This document shows, piece after piece, positions 51,750 to 60,859 of a stretch of DNA of 64,000 nucleotides. The first letter of the stretch is position 1. Every line of letters starts with the position of its first letter. The notes beneath the pieces are model-generated. The model was given only the letters and a program-made list of their open reading frames with translations. It did no database searches and was not told the DNA's origin. Source of the DNA: an uncultured Pelagibacteraceae bacterium (GTDB lineage: Bacteria > Pseudomonadota > Alphaproteobacteria > Pelagibacterales > Pelagibacteraceae); contig CACHWJ010000003.1 of assembly GCA_902583635.1 (NCBI GenBank), positions 31,072-95,071 on the forward strand, given 5' to 3'. The position numbers and the translations under genes are program-made.

Positions 51750-52492
51750 AATTTTATTTTAGAAATTTTTCTCACTTCAAGACTTGCTGTATCAAGTATC
51801 CTTATAATCGTTTCTTTTATTGGCATGATAAGTACTTTTTTTTTTGGACCATAAGCGTGAATTAACTGTTTAGAGTTTACGCAAATGGCAACATGACCTT
51901 TCCAAAATATAATATCTCCTGTTTTAAATTTTTTTGATATTTTTTTAACCGAATACTTTATCTGATCTTTAGTATCTCTTGGATAAAATAAATTATTATA
52001 ATAAAAAAAAATTTGTAATAGAGCTGAACAATCAATACCCTTATAAGTCTTACCACCCCATTTATAACTTACCTTAAGAAATTTTGTAAAAAATTTTACA
52101 AAGTTTTTTTCTTTGTGATTAATTTCTTTAATATCTTTTTTTTTAATCCATTTATTCTTGTCAATTTTTATATAAAACTTATTTTCTTTTTCTACACTTA
52201 ATTTAGATCCTAGGGGGAGGTAGCTGTTTGAGACAGAATTAGGTTTTATATAAATTTTTGCCTTTAATGTATTTACTTTATATTTTGGATTAAAATTTTT
52301 GATATATTGTTTATTTTTAATGTATCCAACATAATTGTCATATGTAGATTTAATCTTTATCCAATTTTTATTTTTAGAAAAAATTTTAAATTTTTCACCG
52401 TATATTATTTGAGAAGTTACCTCAGATGACGTGCGAGGTTCTTTGTAAATATTCGAAATATTCCCTTTAAAGTAAAAATTATTTTTCACCAA
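51746..52492 (-). CDS. NlpC/P60 cysteine peptidase with SH3-like domains
   Basis: Cell-wall peptidase, 248 residues. Two bacterial SH3-like segments occupy about residues 10-125, then the NlpC/P60 domain with Cys155 (GIDCSALLQ), His200 (KGHVAICV) and His212 (IHAYGP). There is no signal peptide, only polar residues at the N-terminus. It may therefore act in the cytoplasm on imported muropeptides, like the dipeptidyl-peptidase VI-type enzymes, or be exported some other way. The gene starts 14 bases inside the 3' end of an AmpG-like permease, supporting a peptidoglycan-recycling role. Confidence 0.9.
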   Translation of the reverse strand: MVKNNFYFKGNISNIYKEPRTSSEVTSQIIYGEKFKIFSKNKNWIKIKSTYDNYVGYIKNKQYIKNFNPKYKVNTLKAKIYIKPNSVSNSYLPLGSKLSVEKENKFYIKIDKNKWIKKKDIKEINHKEKNFVKFFTKFLKVSYKWGGKTYKGIDCSALLQIFFYYNNLFYPRDTKDQIKYSVKKISKKFKTGDIIFWKGHVAICVNSKQLIHAYGPKKKVLIMPIKETIIRILDTASLEVRKISKIKF

Positions 52493-53855
52493 TTTTGATT
52501 TTATTTTTTATAAGCCATAAACAAAGTAAAGAAGGGATGACCATAATTGTAGTTAAAACGAAGAATGTTCCCCAATCTCCATTTAGCCAATCTACTAACG
52601 CACCTGAGGATGATGCTAAAGTAGTTCTTCCAGCAGTACCTATTGAAGCAAGTAATGCATATTGAGTTGCTGTGTAAGTTCTATCTACCAATAAAGAAAT
52701 AAAAGCAACAAAAGCCACTGTTGCAAATGCTGCAGTAATATCGTCAGCAATTACTGCGATTGCAAATAAAATTTCAGATTTTCCTGTCCAAGCCAAAACT
52801 GCAAATAAAAGATTTGTTATAGCCATTAGCCCTCCTGCGAAGAACATTGTTTTTATCGTTCCAGCTCTCATAGCCATCAAACCACCTAATAATGTAAATA
52901 TTACAGTTGTTATCCAACCAAGTCCTTTTGAGTAAATTGCAATTTGTCCTTTTGAAAATCCGATTTCTTTATAAAAAACAATGGACATCCTTCCCATAAA
53001 AGCTTCACCAATTTTAAATAAAAAAACGAATGCTAATATTCCTGCTGCGATAGCAAAGCCATTTTTTTTAAAAAAACTAATAATGGGTCCTCCAATAGTT
53101 CCTGTTATATAGGCAATAAAGTTTGTTAGAAAATTACTCGATCCAAGTTTTTTTTCAATTAGTTGGTCTGTTTCTTTCTGTTTAGCCTGTCTATCTGTTT
53201 GAATAGGTTCATGAACAAACATTAAACCTATGTTCATTAAAATAATTAAAATTCCCAAAATTAAAAAAGTAGTTTGCCAGTAGTCAGATACGCCTAAGTT
53301 TTCAAAAAATTCAGCTGTAAACAATGCAACAACACCACCCAATTTATAACCTGTCCACCAACCTACAACAGCCATTGCAGCACCTGCCGCCATAGATTTT
53401 CCTTCATTTTCATTTATTTGTTCAATTCTTAATGCATCGACAGTTATGTCTTGTGTAGCTGAGGCTATAGCTATAATTAATCCTACACTTATCAATAGAG
53501 CTAAATTTTCTGTTGGATTTATCACGCTCCAAACTACTAGGCATAATAAAATTATGATTTGCATTAAAACTATCCATCCCCGTCTATGACCTAATTTTTT
53601 TGTTAAGTAAGGTATTTGGACTCTATCGATAATTGGAGCCCACAAGTAGTTAAAGGCGTATACACCGAAGATTAATCCTGCCCAACCAATTGTAGATCTG
53701 CTTAGACCCTCTTCTTTTAACCAAAGACTTAAACTGCTAGCAATCAAGACCCAAGGAAAACCTGATATGGCTCCTAACAAAAGAATTCTGAGCATTCTTT
53801 TGTCGTAATAAACCGAAAAAGTTTCAGACAGTGTTTGTTTTTTTACCTCAAGCAT
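52479..53855 (-). CDS. ampG: AmpG-like MFS muropeptide permease
   Basis: Twelve-helix major-facilitator protein, 458 residues. The N-terminal segment RMLRILLLGAISGFPWVLI, then LSRSTIGWAGLIFGVYAFNYLWAP and the LGHRRGWIVLMQ loop match AmpG permeases, which import GlcNAc-anhydro-MurNAc peptides. A large cytoplasmic loop follows helix six (about residues 215-260). It overlaps the NlpC/P60 gene and follows trkH with no gap; the peptidase neighbour supports the recycling function. Other acyl or siderophore MFS subgroups look alike, so the substrate is tentative. Confidence 0.87.
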   Translation of the reverse strand: MLEVKKQTLSETFSVYYDKRMLRILLLGAISGFPWVLIASSLSLWLKEEGLSRSTIGWAGLIFGVYAFNYLWAPIIDRVQIPYLTKKLGHRRGWIVLMQIIILLCLVVWSVINPTENLALLISVGLIIAIASATQDITVDALRIEQINENEGKSMAAGAAMAVVGWWTGYKLGGVVALFTAEFFENLGVSDYWQTTFLILGILIILMNIGLMFVHEPIQTDRQAKQKETDQLIEKKLGSSNFLTNFIAYITGTIGGPIISFFKKNGFAIAAGILAFVFLFKIGEAFMGRMSIVFYKEIGFSKGQIAIYSKGLGWITTVIFTLLGGLMAMRAGTIKTMFFAGGLMAITNLLFAVLAWTGKSEILFAIAVIADDITAAFATVAFVAFISLLVDRTYTATQYALLASIGTAGRTTLASSSGALVDWLNGDWGTFFVLTTIMVIPSLLCLWLIKNKIKIGEK

Positions 53856-55295
53856 TTAGTTTTTCCAAAACGATGGTAGAAATAATACTAGTATTGCGAA
53901 CAACTCAAGTCTACCTAAAATCATCCCAACAGACAGAACCCATTTTGATACATCCGGCAATGATGAAAAATCTCCATTTGGTCCAATTATTGGCCCTAAA
54001 CCAGGGCCAACATTTGAGATAGATGTTGCGGCTCCAGATAGTGCAGTAATGAAATCAAGGCCAGTTATGGATAATAAAGCAGCTAAAATAAAAAAAATTA
54101 CAAAATAAAAGAATATGAAAGATATAATTGATGCAATAAATTTTTCATCTACCAAATTTTGATCATACTTTATTAAAAAAACTCCTTTTGGGTAAATAAT
54201 TTTTTTAAGTTGATTTAATATAAAAAGATAAAGAATTTGAATTCTAAAAATTTTAATTCCACAAGTGGTTGATCCTGCACATCCTCCAATGAACATTAAT
54301 GCAAGAAAAATAGTTATTGGAAAACTTCCCCAGCTATCAAACTCAGCATTTACATAACCAGTTCCAGTTAAAATAGAAATAGAATTAAAAAATATAGATC
54401 TAAACGAAAAGTTTTCATTACTAGTTAAAAACAAATAAAAACACAATATAATAACTGATAAAATTATAATTTTTAAAAATGATCTTATTTGAACATCATT
54501 TAAAAATATTTTTTTATTTCCACTTAAAAATTTAATATAAACAATAAAAGGAATACTTCCTAAAATTATAAACACCATTGAGGAAATCTCAATATAAACG
54601 CTATTAAAATAACCTATAGACTGGTTGTAGTTTGAGAACCCACCTGTTGCAATTGTTGTCATTGAATGGGTTAGGCTATCAAATTTTCCCATTCCAAAAA
54701 TCCAATAACTAATAGCACAAACTACAGTTAAAGCTGAGTAAATATATATTAATCTTAATGCTATCTCTTTGGATTTTGGCAGTATTTTTTCTGAAGAATC
54801 ATTGCTAGAAATTCTAAATAATTGCATTCCTCCAACATTCATTATCGGCATGAGAGTAATAGCCATAACAATTATACCTATACCTCCTAACCATTGTAAA
54901 ATAGCTCTCCATAAAAGAATACCTTTAGGAGCATTTTCTAAATTAGATATGATAGTTGAGCCTGTAGTGGTAATTCCTGACATACTCTCAAAAAAAGCAT
55001 CTGTAATTGACATTTCCATAGAAGAAAAAATAAAAGGTAAAGATCCAAAAATTGCTACACTCAACCAAGATAAAGCTGTTAACAAGAAGGCTTGTTGTAA
55101 ATTAACTTTTCTATCATGATCAATATTCGTTAAAAAAAAAAGTGCTCCAAAAACTATTGTTACAATTGATGCTCCAAAAAAAGATGAGTCAATTTCTGCA
55201 TAAATAAATTGTACAATTATAGGGACAAACATAGACACCCCTAGGATTATTTGTAAAATTCCAAGTGTAAAAAATACCGTTTTATAATTAGACAT
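53856..55295 (-). CDS. trkH: Potassium uptake protein TrkH
   Basis: Potassium-translocating subunit of a Trk/Ktr system, 479 residues with repeated helix-P-loop-helix units. Selectivity loops are visible: SMSGITTTGSTI, TTIATGGFSNYN, NSISILTGTGYVN and GAATSISNVGPGLG. The LQWLGGIGIIVMAITLMPIM segment is typical of TrkH. It is directly followed by the ampG-like gene. The regulatory subunit TrkA is not in the window. Confidence 0.95.
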   Translation of the reverse strand: MSNYKTVFFTLGILQIILGVSMFVPIIVQFIYAEIDSSFFGASIVTIVFGALFFLTNIDHDRKVNLQQAFLLTALSWLSVAIFGSLPFIFSSMEMSITDAFFESMSGITTTGSTIISNLENAPKGILLWRAILQWLGGIGIIVMAITLMPIMNVGGMQLFRISSNDSSEKILPKSKEIALRLIYIYSALTVVCAISYWIFGMGKFDSLTHSMTTIATGGFSNYNQSIGYFNSVYIEISSMVFIILGSIPFIVYIKFLSGNKKIFLNDVQIRSFLKIIILSVIILCFYLFLTSNENFSFRSIFFNSISILTGTGYVNAEFDSWGSFPITIFLALMFIGGCAGSTTCGIKIFRIQILYLFILNQLKKIIYPKGVFLIKYDQNLVDEKFIASIISFIFFYFVIFFILAALLSITGLDFITALSGAATSISNVGPGLGPIIGPNGDFSSLPDVSKWVLSVGMILGRLELFAILVLFLPSFWKN

Positions 55296-55383
55296 TTTGA
55301 AAGAACATTATTTTATGGTAAATAAATTTCAACTCTATAAGAATTAATAAAATCACTAATTTGAGATTTTAAAAGAACAATTC

Positions 55384-56946
55384 ATGATTAAAAAAGAAGT
55401 TTTAGACAAAACCAGCGCATGGCCTTTTGTAGAAGCCAAAAAAATGATGAGAGAAAGAAAATCATTCATTAAAAAAAAAGGAAAAATAACATTACAAACT
55501 GGATACGGACCAAGCGGTTTACCTCACATAGGTACTTTTGGAGAAGTTGCAAGAACCTCTATGATAGTAAATGCTTTAAAGCAATTAACAGATTTACCTA
55601 CAGAAATTATAACTTTTTCTGATGATATGGATGGTCTAAGAAAAGTTCCAGAAAATATTCCTAACCAAAATTTGTTAAATGAAAATCTTCATAAACCATT
55701 AACTGAGGTTCCAGATCCGTTTAGGAAATTTAACAGTTTTGGTGAACATAATAATGAGATGTTAAAGGATTTTTTAAATAGTTTTAACTTTAAATATAGT
55801 TTTAAAAGTTCAACGAATTTGTACAAAACTGGATACTTTAACTCAACACTAAAAATAATTTTAGATAATTATGATGGTATAATGAATATTATACTCCCAA
55901 CCTTAGGTAAAGAACGTCAAAAAACTTACTGTCCATTTTTACCTATATGTCCTGACACTGGGCATGTACTTGAAATACCAGTTGTAGAAATTAATAAAGA
56001 AAAATCTCAAATAATTTTCGACAATAATGGTAAAAAACTTGAAAAAAGTATTCTTGATGGAAACTGTAAACTTCAATGGAAGGTTGACTGGGCTATGAGG
56101 TGGTACGCGCTTGATATTGACTTTGAAATGTATGGTAAGGATTTAATTGAAAGTGCAATATTATCCACAAAAATTATCAACCTGCTTGGTAAAAAGAATC
56201 CCTCAGGCTTTGCATATGAGTTATTTTTAGATGAAAAAGGTGAAAAGATTTCTAAATCGAAGGGAAATGGAATTACTATTGATCAATGGTTGAAGTATGC
56301 TTCTCCTGAAAGTTTATCTTTATATATGTATCAAAACCCAAAAAGGGCAAAAAAACTATATAATGAAATTGTTCCAAAGGCTGTAGACGAATATTTAGAT
56401 AATATTGAAAAATCTAAAAAACAAACAGATCAGCAACTGATAATGAATCCGGTATGGCATGTTCATGAAGGCAAAATCCCGACTGAAGAAATGATTATGA
56501 CTTTTTCCATGTTGCTTAACTTGGTTGAAACAAGTAATGCAGACAGTAAGGATTTACTTTGGAAATTTGTTAAAAAATATAAACCAAATATCCAAGAAGA
56601 AAACTCTCCAATCTTTGATGGACTAGTTGGATATGCAATTAAATATTTTAATGACGTAATCAAATCACAAAAAAAATATAAAAAACCAAGTGAAAGTGAA
56701 AAAAAAGCTCTCCTAGCTTTAATTAAAACTTTAGAAACATGTAATGATGGAATGTCACCTGAAGAAATCCAAACTTTAATTTATTCAGCTGGTAAAGAAA
56801 ATGGATATGCTGATAAACTTAGAGACTGGTTTAAGTTAATTTATGAGGTTGTTTTTGGTGATGAAAATGGCCCAAGAATGGGTTTTTTCATAAGTTTTTT
56901 TGGTGTAAACGAAACTAAAGAGCTTATAACGAATAAATTAAAATAA
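55384..56946 (+). CDS. lysS: Lysyl-tRNA synthetase, class I
   Basis: Charges tRNA-Lys. The 520-residue protein is the class I (archaeal-type) enzyme common in alphaproteobacteria, not the class II LysS. Class I signatures are the HIGH-like PHIGTFGE and the KISKSKGNG version of KMSKS; DWAMRWYALDIDFEMYGKDL is typical of LysK. It opens a plus-strand cluster with pyrD (one-base overlap). The 88-base gap to trkH must carry divergent promoters; no convincing sigma70 match was found. Confidence 0.96.
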   Translation: MIKKEVLDKTSAWPFVEAKKMMRERKSFIKKKGKITLQTGYGPSGLPHIGTFGEVARTSMIVNALKQLTDLPTEIITFSDDMDGLRKVPENIPNQNLLNENLHKPLTEVPDPFRKFNSFGEHNNEMLKDFLNSFNFKYSFKSSTNLYKTGYFNSTLKIILDNYDGIMNIILPTLGKERQKTYCPFLPICPDTGHVLEIPVVEINKEKSQIIFDNNGKKLEKSILDGNCKLQWKVDWAMRWYALDIDFEMYGKDLIESAILSTKIINLLGKKNPSGFAYELFLDEKGEKISKSKGNGITIDQWLKYASPESLSLYMYQNPKRAKKLYNEIVPKAVDEYLDNIEKSKKQTDQQLIMNPVWHVHEGKIPTEEMIMTFSMLLNLVETSNADSKDLLWKFVKKYKPNIQEENSPIFDGLVGYAIKYFNDVIKSQKKYKKPSESEKKALLALIKTLETCNDGMSPEEIQTLIYSAGKENGYADKLRDWFKLIYEVVFGDENGPRMGFFISFFGVNETKELITNKLK

Positions 56947-57998
56947 TGTTTTCAAATTTAAGATCTTTAATATTTAAAATAGATCCTGAACGAGCTCACT
57001 TTTTAGCAATACAGTCACTCAAACTCAACCTAGTTTCAAATATCTTTGATGAACATAAAAATGATCCTATTTTCAAGACAAAAATTTTTAACAAAGAATT
57101 AAACAATCCTATCGGGATAGCGGCAGGTTTTGATAAGAATGCTGAAGTCTATAACCCTTTATTTAAGTTGGGATTTGGATTGGTAGAAGTTGGTACAATT
57201 ACACCTTTAAAACAATATGGGAATAGTAAACCTAGAGTTTTTAGATTAGTAGAAGACCAAGCACTTATAAATAGATTGGGCTTTAACAATCATGGTTCAG
57301 ATGTGATATTAAATAGGATTAAATCAAATAATAAACTGGGAGTGTTAGGAATTAACGTTGGTCCTAATAAAGATTCTGATAATCGAATAAATGATTATTT
57401 AATAGGAATTGAAAAATTTCATGAAGTTGCAGATTATATTACTATTAATATCTCTTCACCAAATACTGAGAACTTAAGAAATTTTCATGATGAAAGAAAA
57501 TTACAGGATTTACTTAAATCTGTTTCAGAAAAGAAAAAAAGATTAGATTCAAATATTCCAATAGTGGTAAAAATTTCACCTGATATAGATGAAAATCAGA
57601 TAAATCTAATCTCAGAAATTCTTTTAGAAAATGATATAAGTGGAATAATTATTTCAAACACCTCAGAGTCATCAAGAGATATTTTAAAAAATATTCAAAG
57701 ACATCAAAAAGGAGGATTGTCTGGAAAACCTATTGAAAAAAAATCAAATTTATTAATAAACAAGTTTTACAATTTATTAAAAGGTAAAATTAAGATTATT
57801 GGGGTAGGAGGAGTAGACTCTGGACAATCAGCTTACGAAAAGTTTTTATTAGGTGCAGACTATATTCAACTATATACAGGAATGGTGTTTCAAGGTCCAA
57901 ATATAGCTAGTATTATTAAAAAAGACCTAAAAGAATTATTGACTAGAGATGGCGTTAAGAATTTTGGCGAAATTATAGGAAATAAAACTCTTTCTTAA
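56946..57998 (+). CDS. pyrD: Dihydroorotate dehydrogenase (quinone), class 2
   Basis: Membrane-associated flavoenzyme of pyrimidine synthesis that passes electrons to quinone. The 350 residues have the class 2 N-terminal helix (LRSLIFKIDPERAHFLAI), then NPIGIAAGFDKNAE, FNNHGSD, NISSPNTENLR and GVGGVDSGQSAYEK (phosphate-binding). The start overlaps the lysS stop by one base (TAATG). Confidence 0.97.
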   Translation: MFSNLRSLIFKIDPERAHFLAIQSLKLNLVSNIFDEHKNDPIFKTKIFNKELNNPIGIAAGFDKNAEVYNPLFKLGFGLVEVGTITPLKQYGNSKPRVFRLVEDQALINRLGFNNHGSDVILNRIKSNNKLGVLGINVGPNKDSDNRINDYLIGIEKFHEVADYITINISSPNTENLRNFHDERKLQDLLKSVSEKKKRLDSNIPIVVKISPDIDENQINLISEILLENDISGIIISNTSESSRDILKNIQRHQKGGLSGKPIEKKSNLLINKFYNLLKGKIKIIGVGGVDSGQSAYEKFLLGADYIQLYTGMVFQGPNIASIIKKDLKELLTRDGVKNFGEIIGNKTLS

Positions 57999-58009
57999 TT
58001 CTATTAAAC

Positions 58010-58038
58010 TTGACGCCACCAACATCTAACCTTATATA
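58010..58038 (+). promoter_or_regulatory. Sigma70-type promoter upstream of rpmB
   Basis: TTGACG (58010-58015), a 17-base spacer, then TATATA (58033-58038). The predicted start, near 58045, leaves only about six bases before the rpmB ATG at 58051, so the transcript would be nearly leaderless unless initiation shifts upstream. The promoter fills the 52-base gap after pyrD. Confidence 0.6.
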
Positions 58039-58050
58039 AGCCTTGTCATT

Positions 58051-58362
58051 ATGTCAAAAAAATGTGAACTTACTGGAAAAATTCCTTTGAAAGGTCATAA
58101 CGTTAGTCACGCTAACAACAAGACCAAGAGAAGATTTTTGCCCAATCTTAAGAAAGTAAAGTTTACTAGCGAACTAATGAAAAGAAGCTTAAAATTAACA
58201 GTGAGTAATGCTGGAGTTAGATCAGTGGATAAAAAAGGTAGTTTTGACGAATATTTAAAAACTGTAAAAAATAAAAATTTATCTCCAAGACTAAAAAAAT
58301 TAAAAAAAGGTATTCTAATTAAATCCCCATTTAAGAAAAAACCTTTGGCTAAATCTGCATAA
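58051..58362 (+). CDS. rpmB: 50S ribosomal protein L28
   Basis: Large-subunit protein, 103 residues. Typical L28 start [20 protein letters not shown], with [15 protein letters not shown], and a basic C-terminal tail ([20 protein letters not shown]) longer than in E. coli (78 residues) but usual in alphaproteobacteria. Its stop overlaps the next gene by one base. Confidence 0.97.
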   Translation: MSKKCELTGKIPLKGHNVSHANNKTKRRFLPNLKKVKFTSELMKRSLKLTVSNAGVRSVDKKGSFDEYLKTVKNKNLSPRLKKLKKGILIKSPFKKKPLAKSA

Positions 58363-58910
58363 TGAATAAATTATTCTTGTTTCTCTCATTTTTAATGGGA
58401 GTGGTTGTTTTATCATCAAATTATTTAGTCCAATTCCCAATTAAATACTATGGACTAGAAGAGATATTAACATATGGAGCATTTAGTTACCCAATAGCTT
58501 TTTTAATAACTGACTTAGCAAACAGATCTTATGGAAAATTAGTTGCAAGAAAAATTGTTTATATTGGTTTTGCAATAGGAATTAGTTTTACTCTTATATT
58601 CTCAACAAATTTTGCAGATTTAATTTCAGTAAGAATTGCAATTGGATCTGGAACAGCCTTTTTAGTCGCTCAACTATTAGATGTCCAAATATTTGATAAA
58701 TTAAGAAAAAGGGAGTGGTTCATTGCTCCTTTAACATCATCCTTAATTGGGTCTACAATCGATACATTTTTGTTTTTTTCAATATCTTTTTATGCAACAG
58801 GTATTCCTTGGGTTACTTTATCTTTAGGAGATTTAGCAGTTAAGATATTAGTTGCTCTTGTAATGTTAATTCCATTTAGAATTCTTCTTGGTACTTTAAA
58901 GCCGGTATAG
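58362..58910 (+). CDS. Queuosine-precursor transporter (YhhQ/VUT family)
   Basis: Six-helix membrane protein of 182 residues. YhhQ/VUT motifs are present: NYLVQFPIKYY, GAFSYPIAFLITDLANRSYGKLVARKIVYIGF, an FLVAQLLDVQIFDKLR segment and SSLIGSTIDTFLFFSISFY. The family imports 7-cyano- or 7-aminomethyl-7-deazaguanine for queuosine tRNA modification. It shares a base with the rpmB stop and converges on aguA with a single base between the stops. Confidence 0.9.
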   Translation: MNKLFLFLSFLMGVVVLSSNYLVQFPIKYYGLEEILTYGAFSYPIAFLITDLANRSYGKLVARKIVYIGFAIGISFTLIFSTNFADLISVRIAIGSGTAFLVAQLLDVQIFDKLRKREWFIAPLTSSLIGSTIDTFLFFSISFYATGIPWVTLSLGDLAVKILVALVMLIPFRILLGTLKPV

Positions 58911-58911
58911 T

Positions 58912-59982
58912 TTAGATTTTGGGCTCTGGTTGTGTCATACAATGAATAGCTCCAAAACCCCAAATGAGTTTAGTACAGTCAATTGGTACAATTTTTTTAT
59001 TTTTAAAAAATTTTTTAAAAATTAAAATTACTTTTTTATCATTTTTGTCTTTAAAGATTGGTAATAGTACTATTTTATTAGCAATATAAAAATTCAGATA
59101 ACTTGCAGGAACTCTTACTTTTTCAATATATATAGGCTTAGGCATTGGTACTTCAATTATTTTAAATTTTCTTTTGTTTATATTTTTAGTGTTCTTTAAA
59201 ATATTTAAATTTTCTTTTAAATTTTTATAATTCTTTTCATTTCTATTTTTTTCGACTGCAGTCATAATTGTTTCTTCAGAGACAAACCTTGAAATATCAT
59301 CGATGTGTCCGTGAGTATCGTCTCCCTTAATTCCTTTATTAAGCCAAATGAAATTTTTAACATTTAAATATTTACTTAATGTTTTTTCTAATGATTTTTT
59401 TGTAATCCCAGGATTTCTCTCTTGTACTTTGCTTAAAAGACATTCCTTCGTTAGAAGAACTGATCCTTTACCATTTACATCTATAGCACCTCCCTCTAAT
59501 ACTAATTGCTTTAACTTATTATTAATCTTAACAACAGAATCTATTTTTTTTACTTTAGTTAATTTTGATAATTTATTATTGATATTGTTGTCTTTTTTAT
59601 AATCTTTGTATTTACTCCATGCATTGAATTTAAAATTTACAATCAACTTTTTTTTGGTCTTTTCATTTATTATATATATTGGACCAGAGTCTCTTAACCA
59701 AATCCGGTTAGTGGTTATTTTGTAAAAAATAATATTTTGTAAGTTAGTAGGAAATTTACTTAATAAATTTATAATTTTTTTTTTATCTTTATAATTATTT
59801 ATTAATAAATTTATTTTTTGTGATCTTGATAATTCACTTATTATTTGTGTAACTGTTTTTGGAATATTTTTAAAAAGACCAGGCCAGTCACTTTCGTTGT
59901 ATGGCCAAGCTATCCATACACTTTCTTGCAACTCCCATTCTGCAGGCATTCTGTAGCCAATGAGAGATAAATTATTATTCAT
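58912..59982 (-). CDS. aguA: Agmatine deiminase
   Basis: Converts agmatine to N-carbamoylputrescine and ammonia. 356 residues of the peptidyl-arginine-deiminase-like fold: RMPAEWELQESVWIAWP, IWLRDSGPIYI, LEGGAIDVNGKGSVL, GDDTHGHIDDISRFV and the catalytic Cys348 in GFGAIHCMTQPEP. It is the last of four polyamine genes on the minus strand and overlaps aguB by 8 bases. The identity is strengthened by aguB alongside. Confidence 0.95.
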   Translation of the reverse strand: MNNNLSLIGYRMPAEWELQESVWIAWPYNESDWPGLFKNIPKTVTQIISELSRSQKINLLINNYKDKKKIINLLSKFPTNLQNIIFYKITTNRIWLRDSGPIYIINEKTKKKLIVNFKFNAWSKYKDYKKDNNINNKLSKLTKVKKIDSVVKINNKLKQLVLEGGAIDVNGKGSVLLTKECLLSKVQERNPGITKKSLEKTLSKYLNVKNFIWLNKGIKGDDTHGHIDDISRFVSEETIMTAVEKNRNEKNYKNLKENLNILKNTKNINKRKFKIIEVPMPKPIYIEKVRVPASYLNFYIANKIVLLPIFKDKNDKKVILIFKKFFKNKKIVPIDCTKLIWGFGAIHCMTQPEPKI

Positions 59983-60856
59983 CTTTAGGATTTTTTAGAA
60001 GTCCTTTGTAATAATCTATTCTTCTATCTCTTAAAAATGGCCAATGATTTCTAGCTGTTTCAATTTTATTAAGATCAATGCTAGAAATTAAGATTTCCTC
60101 TTTATCTGATTTTGACTTCGCAATAATATTTCCACTGGGATCGATAATCATTGAGTTACCCCAAAAGTGTATTTTTCTTTTTCCAGTTTTCTCTAAACCA
60201 ATTCTATTAATAGTAGCAACAAATACTCCATTTGCTATGGCGTGAGATCTTTGGATAGTTATCCATGCTTCTAATTGGGATTTTCCAAACTGTTTTTTCT
60301 CTTTAGGGTGCCAACCAATCGCTGTTGGATAAAATAAAATTTCTGCTCCTTTTAGCGTTGTTAGTCTTGCAGCTTCTGGAAACCATTGATCCCAGCAAAT
60401 CAAAGAACCAACTTTTCCGTATTTTGTTCTTGTAGATTTAAAACCTAAATCTCCAGGAGTGAAGTAGAATTTTTCATAATAACCTGGATCATCTGGAATA
60501 TGCATTTTTCTATACTTTGATATAATCTTACCCTTGTCATCAATTACAATGCTTGTGTTATGATAAAAACCAGTAGTTTTCTTTTCAAATAAAGAAATCA
60601 TTAAAACAACAGAAAGTTCTTTGGCTAATTTACAATATATATCTGATAATCTACCTGGAATTTTTTCTGCTAACTTAAACTTAGCATGATTTTCACTTTG
60701 ACAAAAATATGGAGATAAAAATAGTTCAGGAAGACATATTATTTTTGCTTTTTTCTTTGCTGCTTCTTTAATCTTAATTACGGAATTTTCTATATTTTTA
60801 TTTTGATTATCAAAAACTTTAGTTTGAATTAAACCAATTTTAGTTTTTTTTGCCAT
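59975..60856 (-). CDS. aguB: N-carbamoylputrescine amidase
   Basis: Nitrilase-superfamily enzyme (293 residues) that hydrolyses N-carbamoylputrescine to putrescine, CO2 and ammonia. The Glu-Lys-Cys triad is visible: Glu44 (CLPELFLSPYF), Lys117 (YRKMHIPDDPGYYEKFYF) and Cys154 (SLICWDQWFPE). The HIPDDPGYYEKFYF stretch is typical of the AguB subgroup. It overlaps aguA by 8 bases and follows the deoxyhypusine-synthase-like gene by 3. Confidence 0.95.
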   Translation of the reverse strand: MAKKTKIGLIQTKVFDNQNKNIENSVIKIKEAAKKKAKIICLPELFLSPYFCQSENHAKFKLAEKIPGRLSDIYCKLAKELSVVLMISLFEKKTTGFYHNTSIVIDDKGKIISKYRKMHIPDDPGYYEKFYFTPGDLGFKSTRTKYGKVGSLICWDQWFPEAARLTTLKGAEILFYPTAIGWHPKEKKQFGKSQLEAWITIQRSHAIANGVFVATINRIGLEKTGKRKIHFWGNSMIIDPSGNIIAKSKSDKEEILISSIDLNKIETARNHWPFLRDRRIDYYKGLLKNPKDE

Positions 60857-60859
60857 GAA

